Shown one piece after another: positions 57,101-64,000 of a stretch of 64,000 nucleotides of DNA. Position numbers and translations under genes: made by a program. The stretch's first letter is position 1. Each line of letters begins with the position of its first letter. This DNA is from Oenanthe sinensis (taxonomy: Eukaryota; Streptophyta; Magnoliopsida; Apiales; Apiaceae): positions 50,655,455 to 50,719,454 of the forward strand of contig CM053799.1 in NCBI GenBank assembly GCA_028671895.1, in the 5' to 3' direction. Below the pieces are notes generated by a model, which was given only the letters and a program-made list of their open reading frames with translations, was not told the origin of the DNA and did not search any database.

Positions 57101-57437
57101 AGAAGCTGAGTACATTGCTGCTGGAAGTTGCTGTGCACAAATTTTATGGATGAGGAATCAACTATTTGACTATGGATTCAACTTGAACAAAATTCCCATC
57201 TTCTGTGACAATACAAGTGCCATTGCAATAACAGAAAATCCTGTGCAACATTCCAGAACTAAACACATTGACATAAGGTATCATTTCATTAGGGAACATG
57301 TAATGAATGGTACAGTTGAATTACATTTTGTCCCTAGTGAACAACAACTTGCAGACATATTTACCAAACCTCTAGATGAATCTACTTTTAATAGATTAGT
57401 CTGTGAGTTAGGTATGCTTAATTATGCTCATGCTTAA
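54102..57437 (+). CDS. Pol polyprotein of Element E, intact
   Basis: About 1,100 residues; the frame opens at 54102 (stop at 54099-54101) without an ATG. Protease WYLDSGCSRHMTGD (about 54180); GAG-pre-integrase LWHKKLAHLNFKAM and the zinc site ending CDACQKGKQ; integrase Asp in HMDLFGPV (about 54770), Asp in RSDNGTEFKN (about 54960), Glu in NGVVERKNRT; a Ser/Asp linker (55560-55690); RT with YQMDVKSAFLNG, QAPRAWYDTL and IYVDDIIFGS (about 56490); RNase H YSDADYAG, STAEAEYIA, then TKHIDIRYHFIREHV and ADIFTKPLDEST. All catalytic residues are present. Gag overlaps by about 40 bases in the other frame, so translation needs a -1 shift or a spliced RNA. Confidence 0.96.
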   Translation, partial: ERTQGNLGTKINLICFDCVQGKRRNLWYLDSGCSRHMTGDKSLLTKFEEKAGPGVTFGDDSKGHTMGYGLISKENVIIEPVALVDGLRHNLLSISQLCDNGNKVCFTTETCIISNKVDGSLVMTGNRKGNVYIADFNSTNAESMTCLLSKASTNESWLWHKKLAHLNFKAMNFLVKKNQVRGLPQMEFVKDGLCDACQKGKQRKASFKSKLESSIEKPLELLHMDLFGPVNIMSIAKKKYALVIVDDFSRFSWTYFLHSKDEARHLIIKHIKENEKNLELDVKKIRSDNGTEFKNSTMKEFCESKGIIHTFSAPRTPQQNGVVERKNRTLIEAARTMLEDAKLPTYFWAEAINTACFTQNISLVNKAQGKTHYQLIKKDKKPKVGFLHVFGCKCYVLRNQGENLGKFEAKADEAIFVGYALSGVAYRIYNLRLHIVMESVHVVFDDKKIQGLFDEGNHDTLHFENESNDVNDDEEAEIIKPQVFRNPISVDVTASMNNLSVDRNPSTDNASTDNSSTDNQQSTSRVSTSGGGFQNHSTNSDHFEFNTNDHEASSSRQNLYPQRKWTRSHPFELIIGNAEDGVKTRSATQNECLYSSFLSQEEPKRIEEALMDPDWVLAMQEELNQFERNKVWKLVPRPKDRSVIGTKWVFRNKMDETGIVTRNKARLVAKGYSQEEGIDFDETFAPVARLEAIRIFLAYAAHANFKVYQMDVKSAFLNGVLEEEVYVEQPPGFEDLKFPNSVYFLLKALYGLKQAPRAWYDTLSQFLIENHFTRGTVDKTLFSRHVNGSIILVQIYVDDIIFGSTNEELCKKFAKLMQSKYEMSMMGELTYFLGLQVKQVKDGIFINQTKYIHDLLKKFELSECSSAKTPMATATKLELNTKEAKVDISSYRGMVGSLLYLTASRPDIMFSTCLCARFHADPRESHLVAIKRIFRYLKGTSNLGIWYPRDSGFNLIGYSDADYAGCKIDRKSTTGTCQFLGNKLVSWFSKKQHSVSTSTAEAEYIAAGSCCAQILWMRNQLFDYGFNLNKIPIFCDNTSAIAITENPVQHSRTKHIDIRYHFIREHVMNGTVELHFVPSEQQLADIFTKPLDESTFNRLVCELGMLNYAHA
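55560..55700 (+). repeat. ATCAACTGATAA words in the integrase-RT linker of Element E
   Basis: About six copies of the LTR word (CATCAACTGATAA, TCAACGGATAA, TATCAGTTGA) code for a Ser-Thr-Asp-Asn linker here. TCAGGGGGAGG at 55686-55696, close to the PPT in sequence, follows it. Confidence 0.85.
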
Positions 57438-57971
57438 AATGTCTGTCAAGTTTTGCAGCCATTGTTCACAATTATCAATGGATATTTATCTATCGACAGA
57501 TAATTACCTAAGTAATTGTTTATCGACGGATAAATCCCATCCTATTTGATCAACAGATAAATGTTATTCCTATCGATGGATATTTATCTATCGACAGTTA
57601 ATTATCTTGGTAATTAGTGATCGATCGATAAATGATTAATTCTCTATTTTTATCCGTCGATAGTAATAGAATTTTTACAGTTTTATTCATCCGTTGATCA
57701 GATTATAGCCGTTGGAGAATTACCATCAAGGGTAATAAATTACAGTCTTTTATACATCAACGGTTATCTACTAATTAAAAAGTCATTTCAAGTTTTTTTT
57801 TCTAGAAAATATAAATAGCAGCTACAATTAAAAATTCATTCTTACCTGCTATTTTTTTTCTAAACTATTCATCTCTGTCTCTCTCTCTCTCAAGCTAATT
57901 TTATCTAATTCTCACGAGCTCTCACAAATTCTTTCAAGTTCACTTTAATTTCTTGAAAATCAACTGAAAGA
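57438..57971 (+). other. Pol-ORF3 spacer of Element E
   Basis: 534 non-coding bases. 57470-57700 has about ten copies of the LTR words (TATCGATGGATA, TATCGACAGATA, GATCGATCGATA). After it come a TATA box (57810-57818) and a pyrimidine-rich leader (TCTCTGTCTCTCTCTCTC), then the ORF3 ATG at 57972. Layout resembles the LTR: words, TATA, leader. Confidence 0.8.
57810..57818 (+). promoter_or_regulatory. Candidate internal TATA box upstream of Element E ORF3
   Basis: TATAAATAG is a near-ideal plant TATA box, 162 bases upstream of the ORF3 ATG and about 110 bases downstream of the spacer word array. If used, it would give ORF3 its own mRNA with a CT-rich leader. Seen by sequence only; no transcript evidence. 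Confidence 0.45.
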
Positions 57972-59009
57972 ATGGCACCACAAAAGAAGATCGTCTCTTC
58001 CACTGGGTTCACCTATGAACAGAACAACTTCACAGCATGTCTAACGGTGAATGATGCTCCTGTGGACTTTCATCCATTGATGCGATTCCTAGGAGATTGC
58101 AAAGTTTCCAAAGCTCTCAGCGAAGCACCAACAATCGTGTGTTCCTTTGTTGAAGAACTGTGGACCTCTGCAGAGATTTCATCAGATGGGAAGGTAATTT
58201 CTTATTCTTGCAAAGGTAATACCTATACAATAAATAGTACTTCATTATCTGAATGTTTAGGATTGCCTGCAAATAATTGTGATAAGCCCCCAACTGAAGA
58301 AGAAATTAGGGACATGTTAGAATCCGTTAATTATGCAAATGCTGAAACTGGATTAGGAGAAGTTGTTAGGAAGAATCTTAGAAAAGAATGGAGTTATTTC
58401 TTTGATGCCATAATTAAAGTATTTTCTGGAAAAATAAGTAATTTTGATGCAATTACAATAAGTATGCAAGAAATTGCTTATTCTGTCCTATTTGATAAAT
58501 ATTTTGATTTTGGCACATTACTCCTAAATGAATTGACTGCCAAATTAGGACCCAAGTCATCTAGGAAACATAATATCTACTTTGCAAGATTTTTCATGAT
58601 GATTATTAATGCCTCTGTTGGAGAATATGAAATAAGTGCAGATATGGAGTCCTTGGAGCCATGGATGCAAAACAAGAGGGTCTTCAAGGATCTTGTGAGA
58701 ATCAACTTACACCCTAAGTTGTGCCTCATTTATCCTCCTCTTGTGCATGTATATCTTCAAAATCTCAATCTTTTACATTCTTCTTCAAAATCTCAAATTT
58801 CTTTGCCTTCTGCAACAATGGAGGGAGATGGAAATGCCCCCATTCCTCCTACCCAAGTTGCACAACCTTCAAAACACAAGTCTAATCAAACCACCTCAGT
58901 AGTTTCTCAAAAGACTACTGTTGTAAGAATTAAGAAAAGAAAAATCACTGAGGGGAGAGTGAAGGTGGTTGATAAGGGTGAGGGAACTGGCCAACATCAA
59001 GAAAGCTAG
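57972..59009 (+). CDS. Third ORF of Element E, first part (to amber codon)
   Basis: 345 residues beginning MAPQKKIVSSTGFTYEQNNF. The N-terminal about 240 residues look like a folded helical domain (blocks LPANNCDKPPTEEEIRDMLE, KEWSYFFDAIIKVFSGKISN, LNELTAKLGPKSSRKHN and YFARFFMMIIN). I recognise it only as the conserved N-terminal region of plant SIRE/retroelement third ORFs. After about residue 270 it is disordered and basic (KTTVVRIKKRKITEGRVKVV). It ends at TAG 59007-59009, and the same frame continues open for 850 codons. The same amber codon occurs in Element C. No transmembrane segment is seen. Function unknown. Confidence 0.82.
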   Translation: MAPQKKIVSSTGFTYEQNNFTACLTVNDAPVDFHPLMRFLGDCKVSKALSEAPTIVCSFVEELWTSAEISSDGKVISYSCKGNTYTINSTSLSECLGLPANNCDKPPTEEEIRDMLESVNYANAETGLGEVVRKNLRKEWSYFFDAIIKVFSGKISNFDAITISMQEIAYSVLFDKYFDFGTLLLNELTAKLGPKSSRKHNIYFARFFMMIINASVGEYEISADMESLEPWMQNKRVFKDLVRINLHPKLCLIYPPLVHVYLQNLNLLHSSSKSQISLPSATMEGDGNAPIPPTQVAQPSKHKSNQTTSVVSQKTTVVRIKKRKITEGRVKVVDKGEGTGQHQES

Positions 59010-61559
59010 AAGGATAAGGAGAGTGAGATTGAGAGGAACCAGCCAGCCTCCAGTCCAATCTCCCAACAGATTGAGGCTGTAGTAAAGGACTTGAACACAT
59101 CCCTAGTTACATCTTCTCAAAAAGATGTAACTATTGAAAAGAGGTCTCAACCAGGACCATCAGATGGGGATAAGGGTCACCAAATAATACAACCATACAA
59201 AAGAAGAAAGAAGGTTACAAATACTGCACAGGGCACACACACACTTGCAAAGCCAAATGAAAATTTGGTGGAGCCTTTCGTTTCTTCTTTTGATGTGTCT
59301 CAGAATCTTCCTGAGGCACAGCCCCATTCTTTATCTGAAATTTCTTCTCAATCTCCCTCAAAAACTATTTCTTCAGAAACAGTGTTGATTGACAACTTCA
59401 TTGTTTCAAATTCACCCTCTTTGCAACTCAGGGTGGAGCCAACACTCTCACCTGCATCACCAAATAAGGTTAACACCTTGGTTGATCAGACAAATACTGT
59501 TAGTTCTCTCCAGTCAATGGATATTATGCAATCAATGCAATCAACTGATATCTTCCAACATCCATTGACTAGTTCACTATCATCGATGGATATCCTTACA
59601 TCCATCGACGAGCTCCCATCAACGGATATTCATCCATCGATGGATACTTCTTATCCATCGATTGATCCCTTAATGTCAATTCATGAATCATCCATTGAAA
59701 CACTTCAAGTGGCCAATACTCTATTAGGATTGAGTGGAGTGGGTGAGGTGTGTGAGAGGCAAGGTTTGCATACCTTGGCAAAAGGAGAGTGTGTGACTGA
59801 GGGGCCCTCAAATTCTTCTGAGGTGGCAAAAGGAGAGGGTGTGAGAAAAGAGAGTCCCACCTTAGCAGGTGATGAAAAAGAAGAGGAAAGTAAGGGAGAG
59901 GTGAGAATCCAGGATGAGATCCTGATGCAAGAAAAGAGAGAAGAGAGTGAGAGAGAAAAGAATAGAGAGAAATCAATTTCCCCATCTCATGAAGCATCAA
60001 CTTCTAAAACTGAGCAGATTGAAGCAGGACTCACCCAGAAGTTGGAGCTGGAGTCAGGGGGAGCTGTAGACTATGAAGTCCCTGCAGGAGGTGCAGAAGT
60101 CAACATGGAGGTGGAGGATGAAATTGTTGTAAATCTTGATGCTTCAACCTTTCAACATGAAGATCCTCATTATCAGGAACTAGCAGCAGCATCTAATCAA
60201 ATAGCTGAGCAAATGCTGGGTTTAGTGCAGACAGAAGAGCAATTCAGGAGTGGGAAAGAGTTTTTGGCCAGTCAACCTGATGATATATCCCACATGAATC
60301 CTGAGGATTTTGATGAAAATTCTGATGATGACCTTCTAGATCCACAAGTGGCTAGTGATGAAACTAATTTGGCTGACACAGAAAGGGCCATTATTTCTCT
60401 TTACAGAAGGTCCATGGCTGAAGTAGATGTGGTGGATCCCCTGCACAGGAGAATTCTGAACTTTTACAGGGATAATTTGAAGATCCAGAAAATGCATGTC
60501 ACAAGCTACAAGTATGAATTGAAGAAAATAAGAGAAGACATTGACAGCTCAAGGATGCATTTTGACACCACCATTGACTCCAGACTCAGCCCCACAATGC
60601 TGACTAGAATCAAGCAAAGGTTGGACACTGAGTTTTCAGCAAAGGACAAGGTAATGGAACTGGAGAAGAGAGTAACCTCCATGGAACTTAGCATGCAGCA
60701 AATTTTGAAGAATCAAGTCACTCAAATCAATCTTCTGGGTAAACTCTTAGAGACTCCCATACTCTCTCAGTCAGTAGCACAAGTGCCAGTTGCTGATAAC
60801 AAAAAGGGGAAGAAGCAAGAAGCTGATGCATTGGAGAAAGTAAGTGGTACTGAAGCTGTGGTAAAGTCTACAGATCCCAAGAAGGAGTTGGCTCAAGACA
60901 TAGTAAGGAAATTTGATGCAATTGCTAGCAAATTCAAGGAAACAAGTACCAGTAGCTCACAACCTGGTGACAGGAAAGGAAAGGGAAAGCTAATTGAAGA
61001 TGATAAAAAGAAAGCTGTCACAGGTGGAGGGGAAAGTGAAAAATTGTTGAGCAAAGCCATAGTAGTTGGCATAAAAGAAAAGGAGCAACAAGAAAGAAGA
61101 CAAGAAGAATTAGCCATTCAATTGCAAAGGGAATATGATGAAGAGGATAGGCTAATAAGAGAAGCCAGAAGAAAAGAAGGTGAAAGGAGGCCAAGGATGA
61201 AGCAAAGAGCAAACAAGCCCAAAGATGCACCAAAATCATCTGGAGTTAAAAGACCATTAGCTGATGAAGACAAGGAGAAGAAGCCAAAACAAGTCAAGAC
61301 TGAAGGTCAAGCTTCTGGGAGTAATCAAGCCAAAGAAATAGAGGTGTTCAAACACAAATCTGAAAACTTTGTGCCAATCAAAGCTGAGGGAATGATTGCA
61401 GCAAAAGGGCAAAGGAAGAAAGATGTTGATCTTCTTCACATTGAGTATGAAGATGGATCACACTCAACCTTCACATTCAACCAAGTTTTGGATCAAGGAT
61501 ATGGCATCTTGAGGAAGATCTACACTATGCTCAACAGGAAGTATTATCTAACTGAATAG
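59010..61559 (+). CDS. Third ORF of Element E, second part (after amber codon)
   Basis: In frame with the part before; first ATG of this section at 59091. It is largely disordered and Ser/Glu/Lys-rich. 59510-59700 is a linker built from LTR words (CATCGATGGATA, TCAACGGATA), coding SMDILTSIDELPSTDIHPSM and more. A conserved acidic block (PDDISHMNPEDFDENSDDD, about 60275) precedes LYRRSMAEVDVVDPLHRRI. 60480-60760 has heptad-like charged helices, probably a coiled coil. 61080-61340 is a Glu/Arg/Lys-rich stretch. EYEDGSHSTFT (about 61445) is shared with Element C. Stop TAG at 61557-61559. A separate product would need re-initiation, or amber read-through from the first part. Confidence 0.75.
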   Translation, partial: KDKESEIERNQPASSPISQQIEAVVKDLNTSLVTSSQKDVTIEKRSQPGPSDGDKGHQIIQPYKRRKKVTNTAQGTHTLAKPNENLVEPFVSSFDVSQNLPEAQPHSLSEISSQSPSKTISSETVLIDNFIVSNSPSLQLRVEPTLSPASPNKVNTLVDQTNTVSSLQSMDIMQSMQSTDIFQHPLTSSLSSMDILTSIDELPSTDIHPSMDTSYPSIDPLMSIHESSIETLQVANTLLGLSGVGEVCERQGLHTLAKGECVTEGPSNSSEVAKGEGVRKESPTLAGDEKEEESKGEVRIQDEILMQEKREESEREKNREKSISPSHEASTSKTEQIEAGLTQKLELESGGAVDYEVPAGGAEVNMEVEDEIVVNLDASTFQHEDPHYQELAAASNQIAEQMLGLVQTEEQFRSGKEFLASQPDDISHMNPEDFDENSDDDLLDPQVASDETNLADTERAIISLYRRSMAEVDVVDPLHRRILNFYRDNLKIQKMHVTSYKYELKKIREDIDSSRMHFDTTIDSRLSPTMLTRIKQRLDTEFSAKDKVMELEKRVTSMELSMQQILKNQVTQINLLGKLLETPILSQSVAQVPVADNKKGKKQEADALEKVSGTEAVVKSTDPKKELAQDIVRKFDAIASKFKETSTSSSQPGDRKGKGKLIEDDKKKAVTGGGESEKLLSKAIVVGIKEKEQQERRQEELAIQLQREYDEEDRLIREARRKEGERRPRMKQRANKPKDAPKSSGVKRPLADEDKEKKPKQVKTEGQASGSNQAKEIEVFKHKSENFVPIKAEGMIAAKGQRKKDVDLLHIEYEDGSHSTFTFNQVLDQGYGILRKIYTMLNRKYYLTE

Positions 61560-61892
61560 CTAGGAAAGGCCATCCTTGAAAGAATGAAGAAGATAAGGGA
61601 GGCACCTGTTCAAGAAGAAAGGGATGACAGAATAAAGATCTGGAATCCTGAAGGAAGAAAAGTGCTTCATGAGCCCTTCTACTTGATGATATACAAGGAC
61701 AGGGAAGGCAGAGAAAAATGCATTGATATTTGTCAAGAAATAGACAAACTTCCAAATCTGGAATTAAATCATCTGGCAAGTCAATTGGACTACAGGATTG
61801 AAGATGAGAAGATATTGAAGGGAACCCTCTACAGGAAGATGAAGGAGAATGAAGACAAGATGAATGAGTCAAGGGGAAGAAGGAGAAGATAG
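61560..61892 (+). CDS. Third ORF of Element E, C-terminal part (after second amber codon)
   Basis: Same frame after the TAG at 61557-61559: LGKAILERMKKIREAPVQEE, WNPEGRKVLHEPFYLMIYKD, ICQEIDKLPNLELNHLASQL and a basic end, ESRGRRRR. Element C has the matching region (VFIDVEGKKKYFDIYKYLDK) joined in frame without a stop, so this part belongs to the protein and the second amber is probably specific to this copy. Confidence 0.7.
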   Translation, partial: LGKAILERMKKIREAPVQEERDDRIKIWNPEGRKVLHEPFYLMIYKDREGREKCIDICQEIDKLPNLELNHLASQLDYRIEDEKILKGTLYRKMKENEDKMNESRGRRRR

Positions 61893-62058
61893 GAGATTCA
61901 ACCTCAATCATCAAAATTATCAGAATTCATCCCTGTCTGGTATCTGATTACTCTGTCTAAAACTTTACTTATCAATATTGTAATTCTTGCTAAGAATGAA
62001 AATGTTCAGGAGTTTTGTTATCATCAACAGAAAATTTATGCATATTTTAAATATTCAT

Positions 62059-62071
62059 AAATAGGGGGAGA
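62059..62071 (+). other. Polypurine tract of Element E
   Basis: AAATAGGGGGAGA one base before the LTR start TGTTAGG. 61893-62058 is the non-coding 3' leader. Confidence 0.92.
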
Positions 62072-62072
62072 T

Positions 62073-63246
62073 TGTTAGGAATTATGAGTTTTGATGATAA
62101 CAAATTACTTAGAATTTCAATAGGGACTCAAAATTATTTTTGTAACTGATCAATGGATATGACTTATAAATATCCATTGATTAGGAAACTAGTTATCAGT
62201 TGAAACTTGTTTCTCAACTGATAAACTGGATTGTAGCATTGATTTATGTTTTACTATCAATTGATTGTATTACCTCGATGGATGCAATGAAGTAGTCAAC
62301 TGATGTTATTGACTTCAATTTCTAGCTTCTCAACAGATGTGAAGAATGGCTGATCAATTGTAAATATTCTAAGTCAGAATTCTCACAAGTGAAGTGATCA
62401 ACTGATGTTGAAGTCGATGGATGAAGACACTACTCAACGGATGAAAGCTATCAATGGATAATTACAGTCAACGGATAAAGAATCATCAATGGATAAGGAG
62501 TCGATGGATAGCTCAATTATCCATCGACACATCAACTGATCAACAGATATCCTATCCATCGATGGATAAGCAAAGGTGAATCAACTAATAAGCTTAACAG
62601 CATTTATCAGTTGATTAAAGTTTCCCTATTTAGCTAAAAGCCAGATATCACGGGAACAGTGCAGAAACTGAATCATTGGAAGACAGTCCTGTCAGGACTG
62701 TGAAGACTTTCTAGGCAACACAGCATCCAAGGAATATCTTAAGACAAAAGACACTTCCAGAGCTAGTAAGTTCTACAAGGAAAGCTGTGAAAAGGAGCTA
62801 GTTTCTATTTTTATGTAAACAGTATAAATTGTAATATTATATTGTTATCAGTCGATAGAAAACTAGAGGAGTAGTTTTTGTTTATAAAAAGCAAAAACAC
62901 AGTAGCAAAGAAGTTGTTGTTTTTAGAACTCAAGAAAAGCAAAGTAGAAAATCAGGCAGAACTTGTAATGCTTTTCTAAATTCTACATTCAACTTTGTAA
63001 CGCAGCTTAGTATTTTTACTAAGATCAATTGAAAGCAAAAACTCACAAGTGGAAAAACAATCCACTAGTAATTTTTAATCTTGTTGTTTCTGTTATCCAC
63101 ACTTTAGTTATCCAGTTCTTAGTTACATCAATCTTAATTAAACTCTCTCTTTGTACAAACTTATTTCCGCAAGAAGTTGAATTAATTCTTAAGTTTGTAT
63201 TCAACCCCCCCTTCTCCAAACTTAGTGTACTTAAGGGCGAATAACA
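62073..63246 (+). repeat. 3' LTR of Element E
   Basis: 1174 bases, almost identical to 50417-51592. It is followed by GAAAG (63247-63251), the second target duplication copy. Confidence 0.96.
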
Positions 63247-64000
63247 GAAAGGCTGTTGAATTTATCTTGGAGATTGACTTGAAGGCCAGAGATTGTCTCT
63301 TTGAAAACACGAACACTGTTATTCTTTTTGGAAAGCCTTTAACTCTGTCAGTGTCATGCATCGACTCTTCTGCCTGTTTCTCCCTTAGAACATCTTCAAT
63401 CATCCTCAAAGCCTTCTTGTCTGATTTGACAGTGGATCTTTTTACCCTTGAAAAGACTTTTCGGATTGTTTCAGAATTATTTCTCCTTAGTTTTGATAGA
63501 TCCTTCTTCTTATCCACTCCATTCTTTTTGAATAGGAAGTATTTTGTTCCATTTGGCTCCGTCTGAATGCAAGGTTCAGAATCTTTTATGGTTTCAAGTA
63601 CTTCTGTGCCATCCTCTCTTCTCACATACACTGGTTCTTGATAGTATCTGGTCGTTTCCATTAGGTATCTTCCTGATGTTTTAATTGCTCTGTTCAGTCT
63701 GAATGCATAGATTAACTCAGCAGCCTTTAGATCTTCTTCTGTTCTATTCCTCTTGCTTCTGAGTCTCCCTTCTACATATTGCATGAACATTGCATGGCTT
63801 GAATCCAGACATTTGTCAGACAAAGTTAGATTATGGAGAGTTATTGCTTTGTAGTATTTGACCACTGGAGGCTTCTCAAATGCTTCGACACCGATCTCAA
63901 TTATCTTCTTCTCAATCAGATCTCTCAGTATCTCATTTGTTTTGTGCTTTCCAAAGATGACTTTCCTTTTCAGCACATACAACTCTACAATATTCATCTT
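63247..64000 (-). pseudogene. Third ORF of Element D, main visible part
   Basis: Open on the minus strand from the window edge to the Element E insertion point. Translation is helical and highly charged (VFGKHKTNEI-like start, DLIEKKIIEIGVEAFEKPPV, HAMFMQYVEGRLRSKRNRTE, YAFRLNRAIKTSGRYLMETT). The reading frame joins over the insertion to 50416-50236. So before Element E inserted, this frame was open from the window edge to its own TAG. The start is outside the window. No recognisable domain. The open state suggests that Element D was itself young when it was hit. Confidence 0.8.

Larger units (their letters stand above)
50417..63246 (+). mobile_element. Element E: complete young SIRE/Maximus-like Ty1/copia retrotransposon, 12,830 bp
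   Basis: LTRs at 50417-51592 and 62073-63246, both TGTTAGG to AATAACA, are flanked by the target duplication GAAAG (50412-50416 and 63247-63251). Internal order: PBS, gag, pol, 534-bp spacer, long ORF3 with amber stops, PPT. By hand alignment the LTRs differ by four substitutions and a 2-base difference in the C-run (9 versus 7) over about 1175 bases, roughly 0.3 percent. So it inserted recently, after the host Element D. Pol is fully open. Weaknesses are a lost zinc-knuckle Cys in gag and the ORF3 amber codons. Confidence 0.96.
48741..64000 (-). mobile_element. Element D: SIRE-like copia (3' part), split by Element E
   Basis: Minus strand: ORF3 (64000-63247, continued at 50416-50236 on the other side of Element E), non-coding 3' leader, PPT (50059-50046), LTR (50045-48755), then a tRNA-Met PBS (48752-48741). 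The reading frame of ORF3 joins perfectly across the GAAAG target duplication of Element E. An LTR with a PPT on its upstream side and a PBS on its downstream side implies two tandem copies sharing one LTR. The left one is mostly deleted. Confidence 0.82.

Noticed and set aside
57972..61892. Envelope glycoprotein gene
   Set aside because: No signal peptide, no membrane segment and no glycoprotein motifs were seen. Location after pol alone is not enough.

Overview
This is nuclear DNA of a flowering plant, probably a eudicot. The evidence is AT-rich sequence, plant-type split genes (RPL3, RGTB, enolase, B3, CBP60, mitochondrial HSP70), Ty1/copia retrotransposons with a tRNA-Met primer site, CACTA and hAT transposons, and a Stowaway MITE. 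I could not identify the species. I see no intact cellular gene. Almost everything is transposable elements nested in one another, plus fragments of host genes.

Layout, with my own labels. Element A (+, 1 to about 3500) is the 3' part of a SIRE/Maximus-like copia element. It is followed by pieces of four host genes (RPL3, RabGGTase beta, enolase, an OTU protease; 3573-6103) that end in a CACTA subterminal region and TIR at 7004 (CACTA-I). CACTA-I interrupts the 3' LTR of Element B (-, 7005-21543), a decayed SIRE-like copia with gag, pol and a long third ORF. Element B lies inside CACTA-II, which ends at 22514. 22515-28324 is a mosaic of further gene pieces (HEAT-like, agenet/G2484-1-like, HSP70, CBP60). 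Element C (+, 28325-41402) is an old copia whose 5' LTR holds a 2-kb solo LTR with a perfect 5-bp target duplication. 41403-46079 holds a decayed B3-domain gene and a Stowaway MITE. A hAT transposase pseudogene (46080-48033) is broken by LTR material and by Element D (-), whose third ORF is split by Element E (+, 50417-63246). Element E is complete and young: its TSD is GAAAG and its LTRs differ by about 4 substitutions.

In Elements B, C and E the order is LTR, PBS, gag, pol (protease, integrase, RT, RNase H), a third ORF of unknown function, PPT, LTR. In C a deletion has fused the end of pol to the third ORF. Gag and pol overlap in the -1 frame in all three. The third ORF follows pol after a long spacer in B and E.

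The main new observation is that each LTR family carries its own short DNA word, amplified many times. In B and E the same word array recurs in the spacer upstream of the third ORF. In C and E the word also recurs inside disordered coding linkers. In E a TATA box lies between the spacer array and the third ORF, which suggests a duplicated promoter module.
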